Shown: positions 43,983-52,805 of the stretch, piece after piece
Layout: every line of letters begins with the position of its first letter
Numbering within the stretch: the first letter of the stretch is position 1
DNA from: JAGQPD01 sp020426865
GTDB lineage: Bacteria; Planctomycetota; Planctomycetia; Pirellulales; Pirellulaceae
NCBI GenBank assembly: GCA_041399065.1
Contig: JAWKTN010000003.1
Location: 1,054,001 to 1,118,000, forward strand
Direction of reading: 5' to 3'
DNA length: 64,000 nt
Notes under the pieces: model-generated
The model's database searches: none
The model's input: the letters and a program-made list of their open reading frames with translations, nothing else
Told to the model about the DNA's origin: nothing
Translations under genes and position numbers: made by a program

Positions 43983-46270
43983 TGCATTGCGGCGTTTCGT
44001 CGCCTTGTGCGACACAAAACCGCGACAATCAGAAAAGCTCGCGCTGTGGCGTGCTGTGGTTGGTACTTGCCGTAGTGTGGGAGGGGGGGCTCAGCACGCA
44101 ACCTGTCCTTGGGGGGCCGACCGATCCGAGAAACCGAGACGCAACGTACGGAGCGGTCGAGGTTTACGAGTCCAACGCGATGGTTGACCCGATGGCCATC
44201 GACTTTGCCGCGAACATCGTCCCCATTCTTACGCGCGCTGGATGCAACGCTGCGGACTGTCACGGTGGCGCCGCTGGGCGAGGAGGATTTCGGCTATCGT
44301 TGTTCGGAGGTGATCCCGAATTGGATTATCGCTCGATTGCGCTGGAGCTCGAGCAGCGACGTGTTGATCTGCTGATACCAGAACAAAGTTTGGTGTTGGC
44401 GAAGCCGACCGAATTGCTCGAACATGGTGGCGGACGTCGACTTGACAGTGAAAGCAGTGCAGTGGCCACGATCGTACGCTGGATTGCCAATGGTGCGAGC
44501 GATCAGCGAATTCGGTCGCTTGTGCGACTGGAGATCGAGCCGCAGCGCGTTCGTACCGAAACACTCCCGCAGAAGATTCCTCTTACGATCATTGCGCACT
44601 ATAGCGACGGCACACAAAAGGACGTCCGCGACCTGGCTGTTTATACCAGCACCGACGATACGGCAGCACGCATCGAAGATGATGGTACTCTCATGATACA
44701 CCGCCCTGGCATGCATGCCGTTATGGTCCGGCTGGCGAATCGGGTTGTCGCCGTCCCGATTGAAGCAAGCTATGCCGATCCGCCGTCAGATGTCAATGCG
44801 ATACGGCCGAACAATTTCATCGACGAACAGATTTTCGCCACGCTCGATCGGCTGCGCGTGCCACGAGCGGCACTTTGTGATGATGCCACCTATCTGCGGC
44901 GGATTACGCTCGACCTCACAGGACGACTTCCCGACATCGAACACGTGCGACAGTTCATGCAGTCCGATGAACTCGGAAAACGTGAGCAAGAGTTGCAGCG
45001 GCTCTTGGATTCGCAGGCCTTCCTCGATTACTGGACGATGCAGTTGGCCCTAATGTTGAGAATGGACTCGGTGACGACCGACGTTGCCGGCGTGACAGCA
45101 TTGCACGCGTGGTTGCATGACCAATTGACGCAAGATCGCCCCTGGAATGAGATTGTTAGGGAACTGCTGCTGGCGGAAGGTGACTCACAAACCGTCGGCC
45201 CGGCTTACTTTCATCGTTTGGTACCCGACGCGCGTGCCCAAGCGGAATATGTCAGTGAGACACTCATGGGGGTGCGACTGGCATGTGCCAATTGCCACAA
45301 TCATCCGCTCGATCGGTGGACGCAGGACGACTATCATGGGCTTGCCCAGATCATGGCGCCGATCCAACGCGGGAGCGTCGTTCGCCTGGAGGGAAATGGC
45401 CCATTGATCCACCCTCGAACCGGCAAATTTGCCGTTGCCAAGTTACCGGGCATGTCGTTGGAAACGCAGCTTGCAGGAGAAGACGTTGCCGATCTTCGCA
45501 CTTTCGCGTCCTGGCTGACGGCCCGTGACAATCCGTACTTCGCGCGTGCGTTTGTGAACCGTGTTTGGCAGCGGCTGATGCGATTGGGACTGGTCGATCC
45601 CGTGGACGACCATCGCGTGACGAATCCGCCGTCACATCCTCAGTTGCTGCAGGAGTTGACCGAGTATTTTGATGCTCATCAGATGGAATTGAGACCGTTG
45701 ATTCGGGTTATCTGTGAGTCGGCGAGCTACCAGCGATCGGGTATCGGGGCCGAAGCGGTGAACCTGCCGGACCGTTATTACGCAAGTGCCCCGCGACGGC
45801 CGCTGTCAGCGCCGGTGCTGCTGGACGCCGTTTCCGACGTGACTGGCTTGAAAACGTGGATGCAACCGGCTGATCCGTCGGCGCGGGTTGCGACCATGAT
45901 CGATCGGCGATCCGCCGCGGCTTCGCTTCAGGCGTTTGGTGCCTGTCCGAAAGGCCAGGCGTGTTCGACGCGCGAAGGGGGTATCGATCAACTCGCGTCG
46001 CAGCTTGCACTGCTTAACGGTGAGGTGCTCAACCGTCCGATCGCCGACTCAAACGGGCGTCTGGCCATGCTGCTGCACGACAATGTCCCGCCTGTCGAGA
46101 TTGTCGCCGAGTTTTACCTGCGGGCATTAGGGCGCGAGGTCCGGGAAAGTGAATTAGATTTCTGGCATCGAGAGCTATCGGATACCATGGAGACGGCCGA
46201 GTTACGCGAGAAGTTGGAAGATTTCGTGTGGAGCTTGCTCAACTCGTCCGAATTCGTCAACAACCGTTAG
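43982..46270 (+). CDS. DUF1549/DUF1553 protein with haem-type motif and Big_2-like domain
   Basis: 762 residues; the ATG shares a base with the upstream stop. A membrane or signal segment is at about 22-42. Residues about 73-90 carry RAGCNAADCHGGAAGRGGF, the Cx4CH motif of PSD1-type cytochrome-like domains. A Big_2-like beta domain follows (PLTIIAHYSDGTQKDVRD). Then DUF1549 (NNFIDEQIFATLDRLRVPRAA, including CANCHNHPLDRW) and DUF1553 (NPYFARAFVNRVWQRLMRLGLV). Planctomycetes have dozens of these, nearly always followed by a DUF1501 gene as here; their function is not established. Confidence 0.9.
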   Translation: MHCGVSSPCATQNRDNQKSSRCGVLWLVLAVVWEGGLSTQPVLGGPTDPRNRDATYGAVEVYESNAMVDPMAIDFAANIVPILTRAGCNAADCHGGAAGRGGFRLSLFGGDPELDYRSIALELEQRRVDLLIPEQSLVLAKPTELLEHGGGRRLDSESSAVATIVRWIANGASDQRIRSLVRLEIEPQRVRTETLPQKIPLTIIAHYSDGTQKDVRDLAVYTSTDDTAARIEDDGTLMIHRPGMHAVMVRLANRVVAVPIEASYADPPSDVNAIRPNNFIDEQIFATLDRLRVPRAALCDDATYLRRITLDLTGRLPDIEHVRQFMQSDELGKREQELQRLLDSQAFLDYWTMQLALMLRMDSVTTDVAGVTALHAWLHDQLTQDRPWNEIVRELLLAEGDSQTVGPAYFHRLVPDARAQAEYVSETLMGVRLACANCHNHPLDRWTQDDYHGLAQIMAPIQRGSVVRLEGNGPLIHPRTGKFAVAKLPGMSLETQLAGEDVADLRTFASWLTARDNPYFARAFVNRVWQRLMRLGLVDPVDDHRVTNPPSHPQLLQELTEYFDAHQMELRPLIRVICESASYQRSGIGAEAVNLPDRYYASAPRRPLSAPVLLDAVSDVTGLKTWMQPADPSARVATMIDRRSAAASLQAFGACPKGQACSTREGGIDQLASQLALLNGEVLNRPIADSNGRLAMLLHDNVPPVEIVAEFYLRALGREVRESELDFWHRELSDTMETAELREKLEDFVWSLLNSSEFVNNR

Positions 46271-46279
46271 GGCACGAAC

Positions 46280-47656
46280 ATGAACGGGAACGCGACACGT
46301 CACGCACCGCTCCTCCGCCGCGATTTTCTCCGCATCGGATACCTGGCGTCACTAGGTATAGGATGGCGGGAATATTTTGGGCCGCGGCGGTGGGTGTTGG
46401 GTGGCGAAGTGGCGAGTGCATTCGAGCGTCGGGCGGATGCATGCATTTTGGTGTGGTTGGATGGGGGGCCGAGTCACGTCGATTCATGGGACCCCAAGCC
46501 GCGGGCGCCGTTGGAGGTGCGTGGACCATTTGCAGCCATTTCTACGTCAGTTCCTGGGGTTGGTGTCAGTGAACTGTTACCGCAATTCGCGAAGCAGATG
46601 AAACGCTGGTCGATTCTACGGAGTGTTGCTTCGCCATTGGGGGAACACAATCTGGGCACACACTACATGTTGAGCGGCTTCAAGCCGACTCCGGCACTGG
46701 ATTACCCATCGTTTAGTGCGGTCGTGGACCAGCATAGGAGGCATGAAGGAGAATTACCATCGCATATTGCCGTTCCGCATCATCGTGTGGGCGGGGGACG
46801 GTTTGCTGCCCGCGGTTTCTTGCCGGCGAGGTTCAGTCCGTTTGAGGTAGATAACGGCAATGCACGTCGCGATAGCTTGAATGCCGAGACGCCGGAAAGT
46901 GGCGACGGCGCAATGACGTTGTATCCGGGCCTTACGTCGGCGCGGCTGGAACAGCGGCGACGGTATTTGCATCAGTTGGAAGTGATGTCCGAGTCGGCGC
47001 AGCGACACACTCCGGAGGAGATTCATCCCGGATTTGAACAGGCTTTCCGCTTGATGACGTCGGCGACTGCCCGAGCGGCGTTTGATTTGGAGAGCGAGTC
47101 GGCGGAAACGTTGGGGCGATACGGTTCGCGCGAGATCGGCCGTAATCTACTGCTGGCGCGGCGGCTTGTTGAACGGGGAGTGCCGCTCGTAACCGTCAAC
47201 AACGTCGGTTGGGACACGCACAATAATATGGTGACGCGGTTGAAGGAAGGTTACACAGGTGCCAAGGTACCGGTAGGATTGTTTCCATCGTTGGATCAAG
47301 GTTTGTCGGCGCTGGTGACCGACCTGATCGAGCGCGATTTGTTCGATCGGACGTTGGTGGTGGTGATGGGCGAGTTCGGTCGCACTCCCAAGATCAATAC
47401 GTTGGGTGGTCGTGACCACTGGCCACGTGTGTTCAGTGTGGCGATGGCTGGCGGTGGGACACTGGGCGGTCAGGTGATTGGTGCGAGCGATGCGATGGGC
47501 GAGAGCCCGCTCGAACGACCGATTTCGCCTCCGGACATCACCGCGACAATCTATGCGTTGATGGGCATTGATCCGGCGACTGTATTGCACTCGCCCGACG
47601 GTCGCCCGATCAAGATTGGTGGGGCAGGGCAAGTCATCCGCGAGCTTTACGGATGA
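46280..47656 (+). CDS. DUF1501 family exported protein
   Basis: 458 residues, ten bases after the DUF1549 gene. The start has a Tat-like signal, LLRRDFLRIGYLASLGIGW. The DUF1501 fold resembles sulfatase and alkaline-phosphatase proteins: ILVWLDGGPSHVDSWDPKP near the front, GWDTHNN and VVVMGEFGRTPKIN with GRDHWPRVFSVAMAGGG later. These keep metal-binding positions, but activity is not proven. The last bases overlap the WD40 gene start (ATGA). Confidence 0.9.
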   Translation: MNGNATRHAPLLRRDFLRIGYLASLGIGWREYFGPRRWVLGGEVASAFERRADACILVWLDGGPSHVDSWDPKPRAPLEVRGPFAAISTSVPGVGVSELLPQFAKQMKRWSILRSVASPLGEHNLGTHYMLSGFKPTPALDYPSFSAVVDQHRRHEGELPSHIAVPHHRVGGGRFAARGFLPARFSPFEVDNGNARRDSLNAETPESGDGAMTLYPGLTSARLEQRRRYLHQLEVMSESAQRHTPEEIHPGFEQAFRLMTSATARAAFDLESESAETLGRYGSREIGRNLLLARRLVERGVPLVTVNNVGWDTHNNMVTRLKEGYTGAKVPVGLFPSLDQGLSALVTDLIERDLFDRTLVVVMGEFGRTPKINTLGGRDHWPRVFSVAMAGGGTLGGQVIGASDAMGESPLERPISPPDITATIYALMGIDPATVLHSPDGRPIKIGGAGQVIRELYG

Positions 47657-48780
47657 TATCGCAACACCGACGTCAGACCGATTCGTGCATCATGATGCCA
47701 TCGACGGCAAATCGCGACGCGCTGTTTATGGCAATCCAGTCAGCAGCTTGCACCATAATCATTGCCTTTGGCGCATCGGCGGGCTTGTGCGCCGAGCCTG
47801 CCATCACGGCCCTGGCAATTTCACAGGACGGGCAATACGTTTTGACAGGTTCGCAAGCTGGGATCACCGTGCGCAGTTGGCCTGACCTGCACGTTGTGCG
47901 ACAACTGGCAACCGAAGTCGATCACGTACATCACCTGGCATTGTCAGAGGACGACCAGCGATTGTTGATCACGGGAGGCGTACCGGCGGACTTTGGGGCG
48001 TTTCAAGTGTTGGCGTGGTCGTCGGGAGATAGTTTGCACAAGGCGATCGTTACCAATGACGTCATTCTCGCTGGCGACTTCGCTGAATTGGGAAACGGAC
48101 ACCACGGCATTGTCGTGGCGTGCGGCGACAACTCGACGTGTCTCTATGAACTTGATCGCAACCTCACCGTTGAAAAGGAGCCCACTAAGGTTTTCCGTGG
48201 CCATTCGCGGAGAGTTACTGCGCTGGAGTTATTGGGCGGTGGTGGAGGGGATGAGGCGGGTTGGCTACTGACAACGGCCTACGACCACAGTTTGCGGGTG
48301 TGGGAACTCTCATCGGGCAGGCTGCGTCGAACACTTGATTTGCACCGTGGGCCAGTTTATGACATGGCCGTGCGTCCGCGACCAAGGCGTGGTCCGGCGA
48401 CGGATTCGGCGGTAGGCTCGGGGCCGCCGATGGTCGCCACATGCGGTGCGGACCGTACTGTTCGGTTTTGGCAGCCGACCATTGGGCGGCTGATGCGGTT
48501 CGCTACGCTGCCCGTGGAGGCCAACGCGATTTGCTGGACGCGTGACGGTCGACATTTGGCGGCAGCGGGACAGGATGGCAGTATCTTGTGGATCGAACCG
48601 GAAACAGCGAAGCTGTTGCCCAGGGGAGGTGATCGAAATGTGGCGGTAAGGGCGATAAGCGGATGGCCGTATGAATTGGAGGCGGCGCCGGATGGTGATG
48701 CGGTGATTGTAGCTGGACAAGGAGGACAGTTGTGTGTCGTGACTTTGCCACGAACGGAGCCGAACGGGCAACGTCCATGA
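47653..48780 (+). CDS. WD40 repeat protein, exported
   Basis: 375 residues, start overlapping the upstream stop. An N-terminal signal region is at about 28-47 (AACTIIIAFGASAGLCAE). The rest is a beta-propeller of about six to seven WD40 repeats: ITALAISQDGQYVLTGSQAG, WLLTTAYDHSLRVWELSSG, PVYDMAVRPR, VATCGADRTVRFWQP, ICWTRDGRHLAAAGQDGSI. Propellers act as binding platforms; genes like this often end DUF1549/DUF1501 operons. Confidence 0.85.
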   Translation: MISQHRRQTDSCIMMPSTANRDALFMAIQSAACTIIIAFGASAGLCAEPAITALAISQDGQYVLTGSQAGITVRSWPDLHVVRQLATEVDHVHHLALSEDDQRLLITGGVPADFGAFQVLAWSSGDSLHKAIVTNDVILAGDFAELGNGHHGIVVACGDNSTCLYELDRNLTVEKEPTKVFRGHSRRVTALELLGGGGGDEAGWLLTTAYDHSLRVWELSSGRLRRTLDLHRGPVYDMAVRPRPRRGPATDSAVGSGPPMVATCGADRTVRFWQPTIGRLMRFATLPVEANAICWTRDGRHLAAAGQDGSILWIEPETAKLLPRGGDRNVAVRAISGWPYELEAAPDGDAVIVAGQGGQLCVVTLPRTEPNGQRP

Positions 48781-48860
48781 CAGGACCGAGTGTGGTTGTC
48801 GGCAGCGTCGAACGAACAGCATGTGGGACGTTTTTCACCATGCATATCAAGGACCATTTC

Positions 48861-49826
48861 ATGAAGCGCATTAGCAGGATCGTTGCGGAGGGTGTCTTAC
48901 TTTGGATCTGCGCTGTCGGTGCACAGAACGCCAATGGACAGAATGAAGACGCGGTGAATCGATTAAGGCAATTGCGAGAGACGGGCGAATCGGTTTTGCA
49001 GGTACTGACGGCGGACTTCGGTTATGCGCTGTCGGCGGATCGCGACATCGTGCGCATCCCGCCACCGTTTCCGGACCAACGCCAGGTCTATTATCTAGCG
49101 GCACATCCGAGTCAAGCACGCGCGATTCCGCGAGGTCCAGATGGAATGATCTTCTTCGAAAAGGAGGGAAAACTACGAAGCTGGGGGATGACGTTTTCGG
49201 GCGGTCCGGACAGGGGCTATTCGTTGTCGACGCTACTTGATACAGCGACAGGATTCAAGCGTCATGAAATATTGGCTCCCCAAGAAGTGCTCTCGATGAG
49301 CGTGCCTGGCGATTGGATCATTCGTGAGGGAGCAGACCCGGAAAAGCTGGCCGGGCAAATCTCGGACATCCTCACGCATGAAATGAAGATAGCGGTCAAG
49401 GCGGAGATCCGCGATGTCGAACGGGAAGTTTTCGTCGCGACGGGCAACTATCAATTCACGCCGGTCGACGGACAAGAGGGGACCGACGTTACGATTACTG
49501 ATCGGGGCACGATCCGCAGCGACTCGTTGCATATCTTTGGCAGCCAATTCGATTTAGACAGCGGTGCGGGTGGGGGCAGCGGCGACTTGAAGGAGATGCT
49601 GCAATGGGCTGGCAATTACATTCATGTCCCGATCGTCAACGACGTCGCTGAACCGCAGCCGGAAAAACTGTCGTGGCGGTTGCACGGCCACATCGATCCC
49701 GCGAAGGAAGAAGGTCAGTTGACGGTCGAGCAGGAGGCGACGGTAGCGAACCTGGCAAAGCAAACGGGAATTCAATTTGAGAAGACAAGACGACGTGTGC
49801 GAACGTTGGTTCTTGAAAAGCAATAG
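48861..49826 (+). CDS. Exported protein, DUF3738-like C terminus
   Basis: 321 residues from MKRISRIVAEG, with AAGGA eight bases upstream and a good signal peptide (about 1-24). An earlier ATG at 48777 overlaps the WD40 stop but would bury the signal. The middle has a beta-rich pattern (GDWIIREGADPEKLAGQISDILTHEMKI). The end (VEQEATVANLAKQTGIQFEKTRRRVRTLVLEKQ) resembles the closing region of DUF3738 proteins seen in planctomycetes and acidobacteria; resemblance only. Last gene of the surface operon. Confidence 0.6.
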   Translation: MKRISRIVAEGVLLWICAVGAQNANGQNEDAVNRLRQLRETGESVLQVLTADFGYALSADRDIVRIPPPFPDQRQVYYLAAHPSQARAIPRGPDGMIFFEKEGKLRSWGMTFSGGPDRGYSLSTLLDTATGFKRHEILAPQEVLSMSVPGDWIIREGADPEKLAGQISDILTHEMKIAVKAEIRDVEREVFVATGNYQFTPVDGQEGTDVTITDRGTIRSDSLHIFGSQFDLDSGAGGGSGDLKEMLQWAGNYIHVPIVNDVAEPQPEKLSWRLHGHIDPAKEEGQLTVEQEATVANLAKQTGIQFEKTRRRVRTLVLEKQ

Positions 49827-49890
49827 CGGCGTTGGCCGGTCCTGACGCAGCGCTCCGTCTTGGACCGGCGGCCAACTTCATGCCGCACTG

Positions 49891-50280
49891 CTATGCGGCA
49901 GCGAGTCCAGCGGTAGCACTGGCGGCACCCTTCGGACTGGAACCGAACTGGTTCGTACCGGGTTGGCTATCCAGGCACAGGATCACGAGTAGTGCGAGTG
50001 GACCGACGACCGGAACTAAGGCCACGAGGATCCACCAGCCGCTGCGGCCCGTGTCGTGCAGTCGTCGGACCGTGACGGCAATCCCTGGTACAAGCATGGC
50101 CAGAGAGTAGACAATATTCAAAAAGGCGATGCCCAGGGCGGCGAACAGGACTCCGTCGACCAGCATCGTGGCGATGGCGAAAATAATATTGAACAGCACA
50201 AACATCCAGTATTCACGGCGGCGAGCACGACCGGAGAAGTCCGCATACTTCGTCTTCAGTACGTTGATGTAATCGTTCAT
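49891..50280 (-). CDS. DUF805 membrane protein
   Basis: 129 residues from MNDYINVLKTKYADFSGRARR; AGAGGA precedes this ATG, and the extension upstream is not conserved-looking. FSGRARRREYWMF and VTVRRLHDTGRSGWW are the two signature blocks of DUF805 (YhaI/YhaH family). Four predicted membrane segments. Function unknown. Convergent with the surface operon, divergent from the zinc-ribbon gene. Confidence 0.88.
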   Translation of the reverse strand: MNDYINVLKTKYADFSGRARRREYWMFVLFNIIFAIATMLVDGVLFAALGIAFLNIVYSLAMLVPGIAVTVRRLHDTGRSGWWILVALVPVVGPLALLVILCLDSQPGTNQFGSSPKGAASATAGLAAA

Positions 50281-50605
50281 GTGTTTCCTCTTGTTTTGCG
50301 TGGAAAGGGTTTGGATTCGCCGGGGCAAGTGTTATCGACCGAACCGTCGATTGCCCTGTTAACAAGAAGATTGCCGGTGGCGCAAAACTTCGGACAAAAA
50401 AGTCATCGGTCATGCTGAAATCACCTTGATTGCCGCCGGGGAGCGTGAGATTCGCACAAACGCAATCGACACGGCGGTCAAGTTGATTATAAAGGTAGGG
50501 AAACGACAAGCGATGGCGTGAGGGGACGGCAGCGGGGCATGTGTCAATTGTGCAACACGGGTTAGGTATGTGAAAAGCGATCAGGGGCGCAGTGGGAGTT
50601 GATTC
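50281..50605. other. Divergent intergenic region, nothing else recognised
   Basis: 325 bases between the DUF805 gene and the zinc-ribbon gene, presumably both promoters. GGGAG near 50592 is the ribosome binding site of the latter. No RNA gene or repeat seen. Confidence 0.5.
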
Positions 50606-51538
50606 ATGGCGTTGGAAGTCGTCTGCGCGCAGTGCCAGGCAAAACTGCGTGTGCCCGACGGTTCGGAGGGCAAGCGAGTGAAGTGCCCGAAGTGTCAACA
50701 GATGGTAGAGATACCGGGAGTGCGTGACGGTGACAAAAATCGGGCAATGTCGGCGCCGTCGCCCGGAGAAGTCGCGGGCGTGGGACAAGGCGAGACGGCT
50801 GGACTGGCAGGGTGGTCCCTGCGGACGGAGGACGGGCAGACATTCGGCCCGGTGCAGCGCAGCGAACTGGATGCATGGGTCAATGAGGGGCGGGTGACGG
50901 GTGATTGTCACGTGTTGGGCCCGGGGCAGAAACAATGGGTGGCTGCCGGAACGGTGTATCCACAGTTGGCGTTCGCGGCTTTGACGGCGACGGCGGAGAG
51001 TCCATCGCTGTCGTCAGGTCGATGGCAAGTTGAGGATGATGGGGCCAACCCAAAAAGTGGGGGTGAGCTTGTCGAGTTGCCAGCAGCGGCGGCATCCGCT
51101 GCTTCATCGGTGGCGTCAACTGATGCTTCACGTGTTGGAGCAGTGGCTGCTGCCCTGCGACCGGCCGATGCTGCGGGCGTCGCGATGGTGCCGGCGTCGG
51201 ACTATCCCGCCTTGCACACCGCTCGGACGTTCTATCGTGTGCTGGGTTGGTTGTCGATTGTGTTTGGTGGGCTGTTGATTGTCGTACAGGTTGTCAGCAG
51301 CATGTTGACGTTTTTTGCGATGTCTCAGATGGGTGGGGACGCGACGCAGATGTTTCTCACGTTGCTGACGCTCGTGTTGTTGGGCGCGGTTTTTGCGACA
51401 ATGACCTGTGCCGCGGCAATTACTTTCTGGTTTCTCGCCGATTGCATCCGCTGGATGTTGGACTTGCAAAACCGTGCGGAGAGAACCAACATATTGCTGG
51501 AGCAGCTTTTGCGTCAACAGCAGCAACGGGATCGATAG
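50606..51538 (+). CDS. Zinc-ribbon, GYF-domain membrane protein
   Basis: 310 residues. Residues 6-32 are a four-cysteine ribbon (VCAQCQAKLRV, VKCPKCQQMVEI) like the MJ0042 type. Residues about 70-118 form a GYF_2 domain (WSLRTEDGQTFGPVQRSELDAWV). After a low-complexity Ala-rich linker come two membrane segments (about 215-240 and 248-285) and a charged tail. GYF_2 domains bind proline-rich peptides. The combination suggests a membrane scaffold. The GDH gene begins 14 bases later. Confidence 0.78.
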   Translation: MALEVVCAQCQAKLRVPDGSEGKRVKCPKCQQMVEIPGVRDGDKNRAMSAPSPGEVAGVGQGETAGLAGWSLRTEDGQTFGPVQRSELDAWVNEGRVTGDCHVLGPGQKQWVAAGTVYPQLAFAALTATAESPSLSSGRWQVEDDGANPKSGGELVELPAAAASAASSVASTDASRVGAVAAALRPADAAGVAMVPASDYPALHTARTFYRVLGWLSIVFGGLLIVVQVVSSMLTFFAMSQMGGDATQMFLTLLTLVLLGAVFATMTCAAAITFWFLADCIRWMLDLQNRAERTNILLEQLLRQQQQRDR

Positions 51539-51552
51539 TGGAAGGGATGGCG

Positions 51553-52788
51553 ATGAAAGCGTTTGAGGCAACAAGCCATTATTTTAATCAGGCGGCCGAT
51601 GTGCTTCAGTTGCCGGAGGCAATCCGCAAGATGTTGCTGACGCCGATGCGCGAGGTGCAGGTCCAGGTGTCGGTCGAGATGGACAATGGCGATTTAGCAA
51701 CATTCGTGGGCTATCGAGTGCAGCATGACAACGTTCGCGGGCCATTCAAAGGAGGGTTGCGTTATCATCCCGAGGTTGATCTGGACGAAGTGCGGTCGTT
51801 GGCATCGCTGATGACCTGGAAGACTGCGGTGGCCAATCTTCCGTTTGGGGGAGCCAAGGGGGGGATTGCCCTGGAGCCGCGAAAGTACAGCCGCCGGGAA
51901 TTGGAACGCATTACGCGCAAGTTCATCGACGGGATCCACGACTTTATTGGTCCGGACAAAGATATCCCGGCGCCAGACATGGGGACGACATCTGAAGTGA
52001 TGGCGTGGATCATGAGTCAGTACAACAAATATCACGGTTTCAATCCAGGGGTCGTGACGAGCAAGCCGGTTGAGCTGTTTGGCATGCCCGGTCGCGAAGA
52101 AGCGACTGGACGAGGTGTCGGGATCTTGACGGTGAAACTTTGTCAGCGGTTGAAACGAAAGCCGAAAGACACGCGGATTGCGATTCAAGGGTTTGGAAAC
52201 GTGGGGACGCACGCCGCCAAGTTCTTGAATGAAGCAGAGTTTCCGATTGTCGCCGTCAGTGATCTGAGTGGCGCGTACTATCGACCGGGCGGGCTGAACA
52301 TCCGCGAAGTATTGACGTATGCGATGAAGAACGGCGGAAGTCTCAACGGTTTTGCCGAGGCGGAGCACATTTCGCACGAAGAGTTGTTAGGGGCGGACAT
52401 CGAGGTACTGATTCCCGCGGCGCTGGGGGGGGTGATTCATGGTGGCAACGTCGCGGCGATCAAGGCTCAGATATTGATTGAAGCCGCCAATGCACCAGTG
52501 TTGCCCGACGCCGACAGGATTCTGCACGAGCGAGGTGTGATCGTGTTGCCCGATATCCTGGCCAACGCCGGTGGTGTGACGGCCAGCTACTTTGAGTGGG
52601 TCCAGAACCGTCAACATTACAAATGGACATTGGACCGCGTCCGACAGGAATTGGATTCGGTCATGTCCCGTTCGTTTGAAACGGTTTGGGACTATTCGCG
52701 GAACCACAACATCAGCCTGCGCCTGGCCGCGTTCGTCGTAGGGATCGAACGCGTGAGCCGGGCAACGATGATCGCTGGCATCGATTAA
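51553..52788 (+). CDS. Glutamate dehydrogenase (Glu/Leu/Phe/Val family)
   Basis: 411 residues; the ATG at 51553 is preferred to the one at 51547 because GGAAGGG is then six bases away. Typical sequence: GPFKGGLRYHPEVDLDEVRSL, catalytic PFGGAKGGI and PAPDMGT, NAD-binding IAIQGFGNVGTHAAKFL, EAANAPVLPDAD. The length and sequence fit the hexameric RocG/GudB type. It interconverts glutamate with 2-oxoglutarate and ammonia. The coenzyme cannot be fixed from sequence here. Fourteen bases after the GYF gene, convergent with the XylR-type regulator. Confidence 0.95.
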   Translation: MKAFEATSHYFNQAADVLQLPEAIRKMLLTPMREVQVQVSVEMDNGDLATFVGYRVQHDNVRGPFKGGLRYHPEVDLDEVRSLASLMTWKTAVANLPFGGAKGGIALEPRKYSRRELERITRKFIDGIHDFIGPDKDIPAPDMGTTSEVMAWIMSQYNKYHGFNPGVVTSKPVELFGMPGREEATGRGVGILTVKLCQRLKRKPKDTRIAIQGFGNVGTHAAKFLNEAEFPIVAVSDLSGAYYRPGGLNIREVLTYAMKNGGSLNGFAEAEHISHEELLGADIEVLIPAALGGVIHGGNVAAIKAQILIEAANAPVLPDADRILHERGVIVLPDILANAGGVTASYFEWVQNRQHYKWTLDRVRQELDSVMSRSFETVWDYSRNHNISLRLAAFVVGIERVSRATMIAGID

Positions 52789-52805
52789 TGCGGCAGTCTT
52801 CCGAG

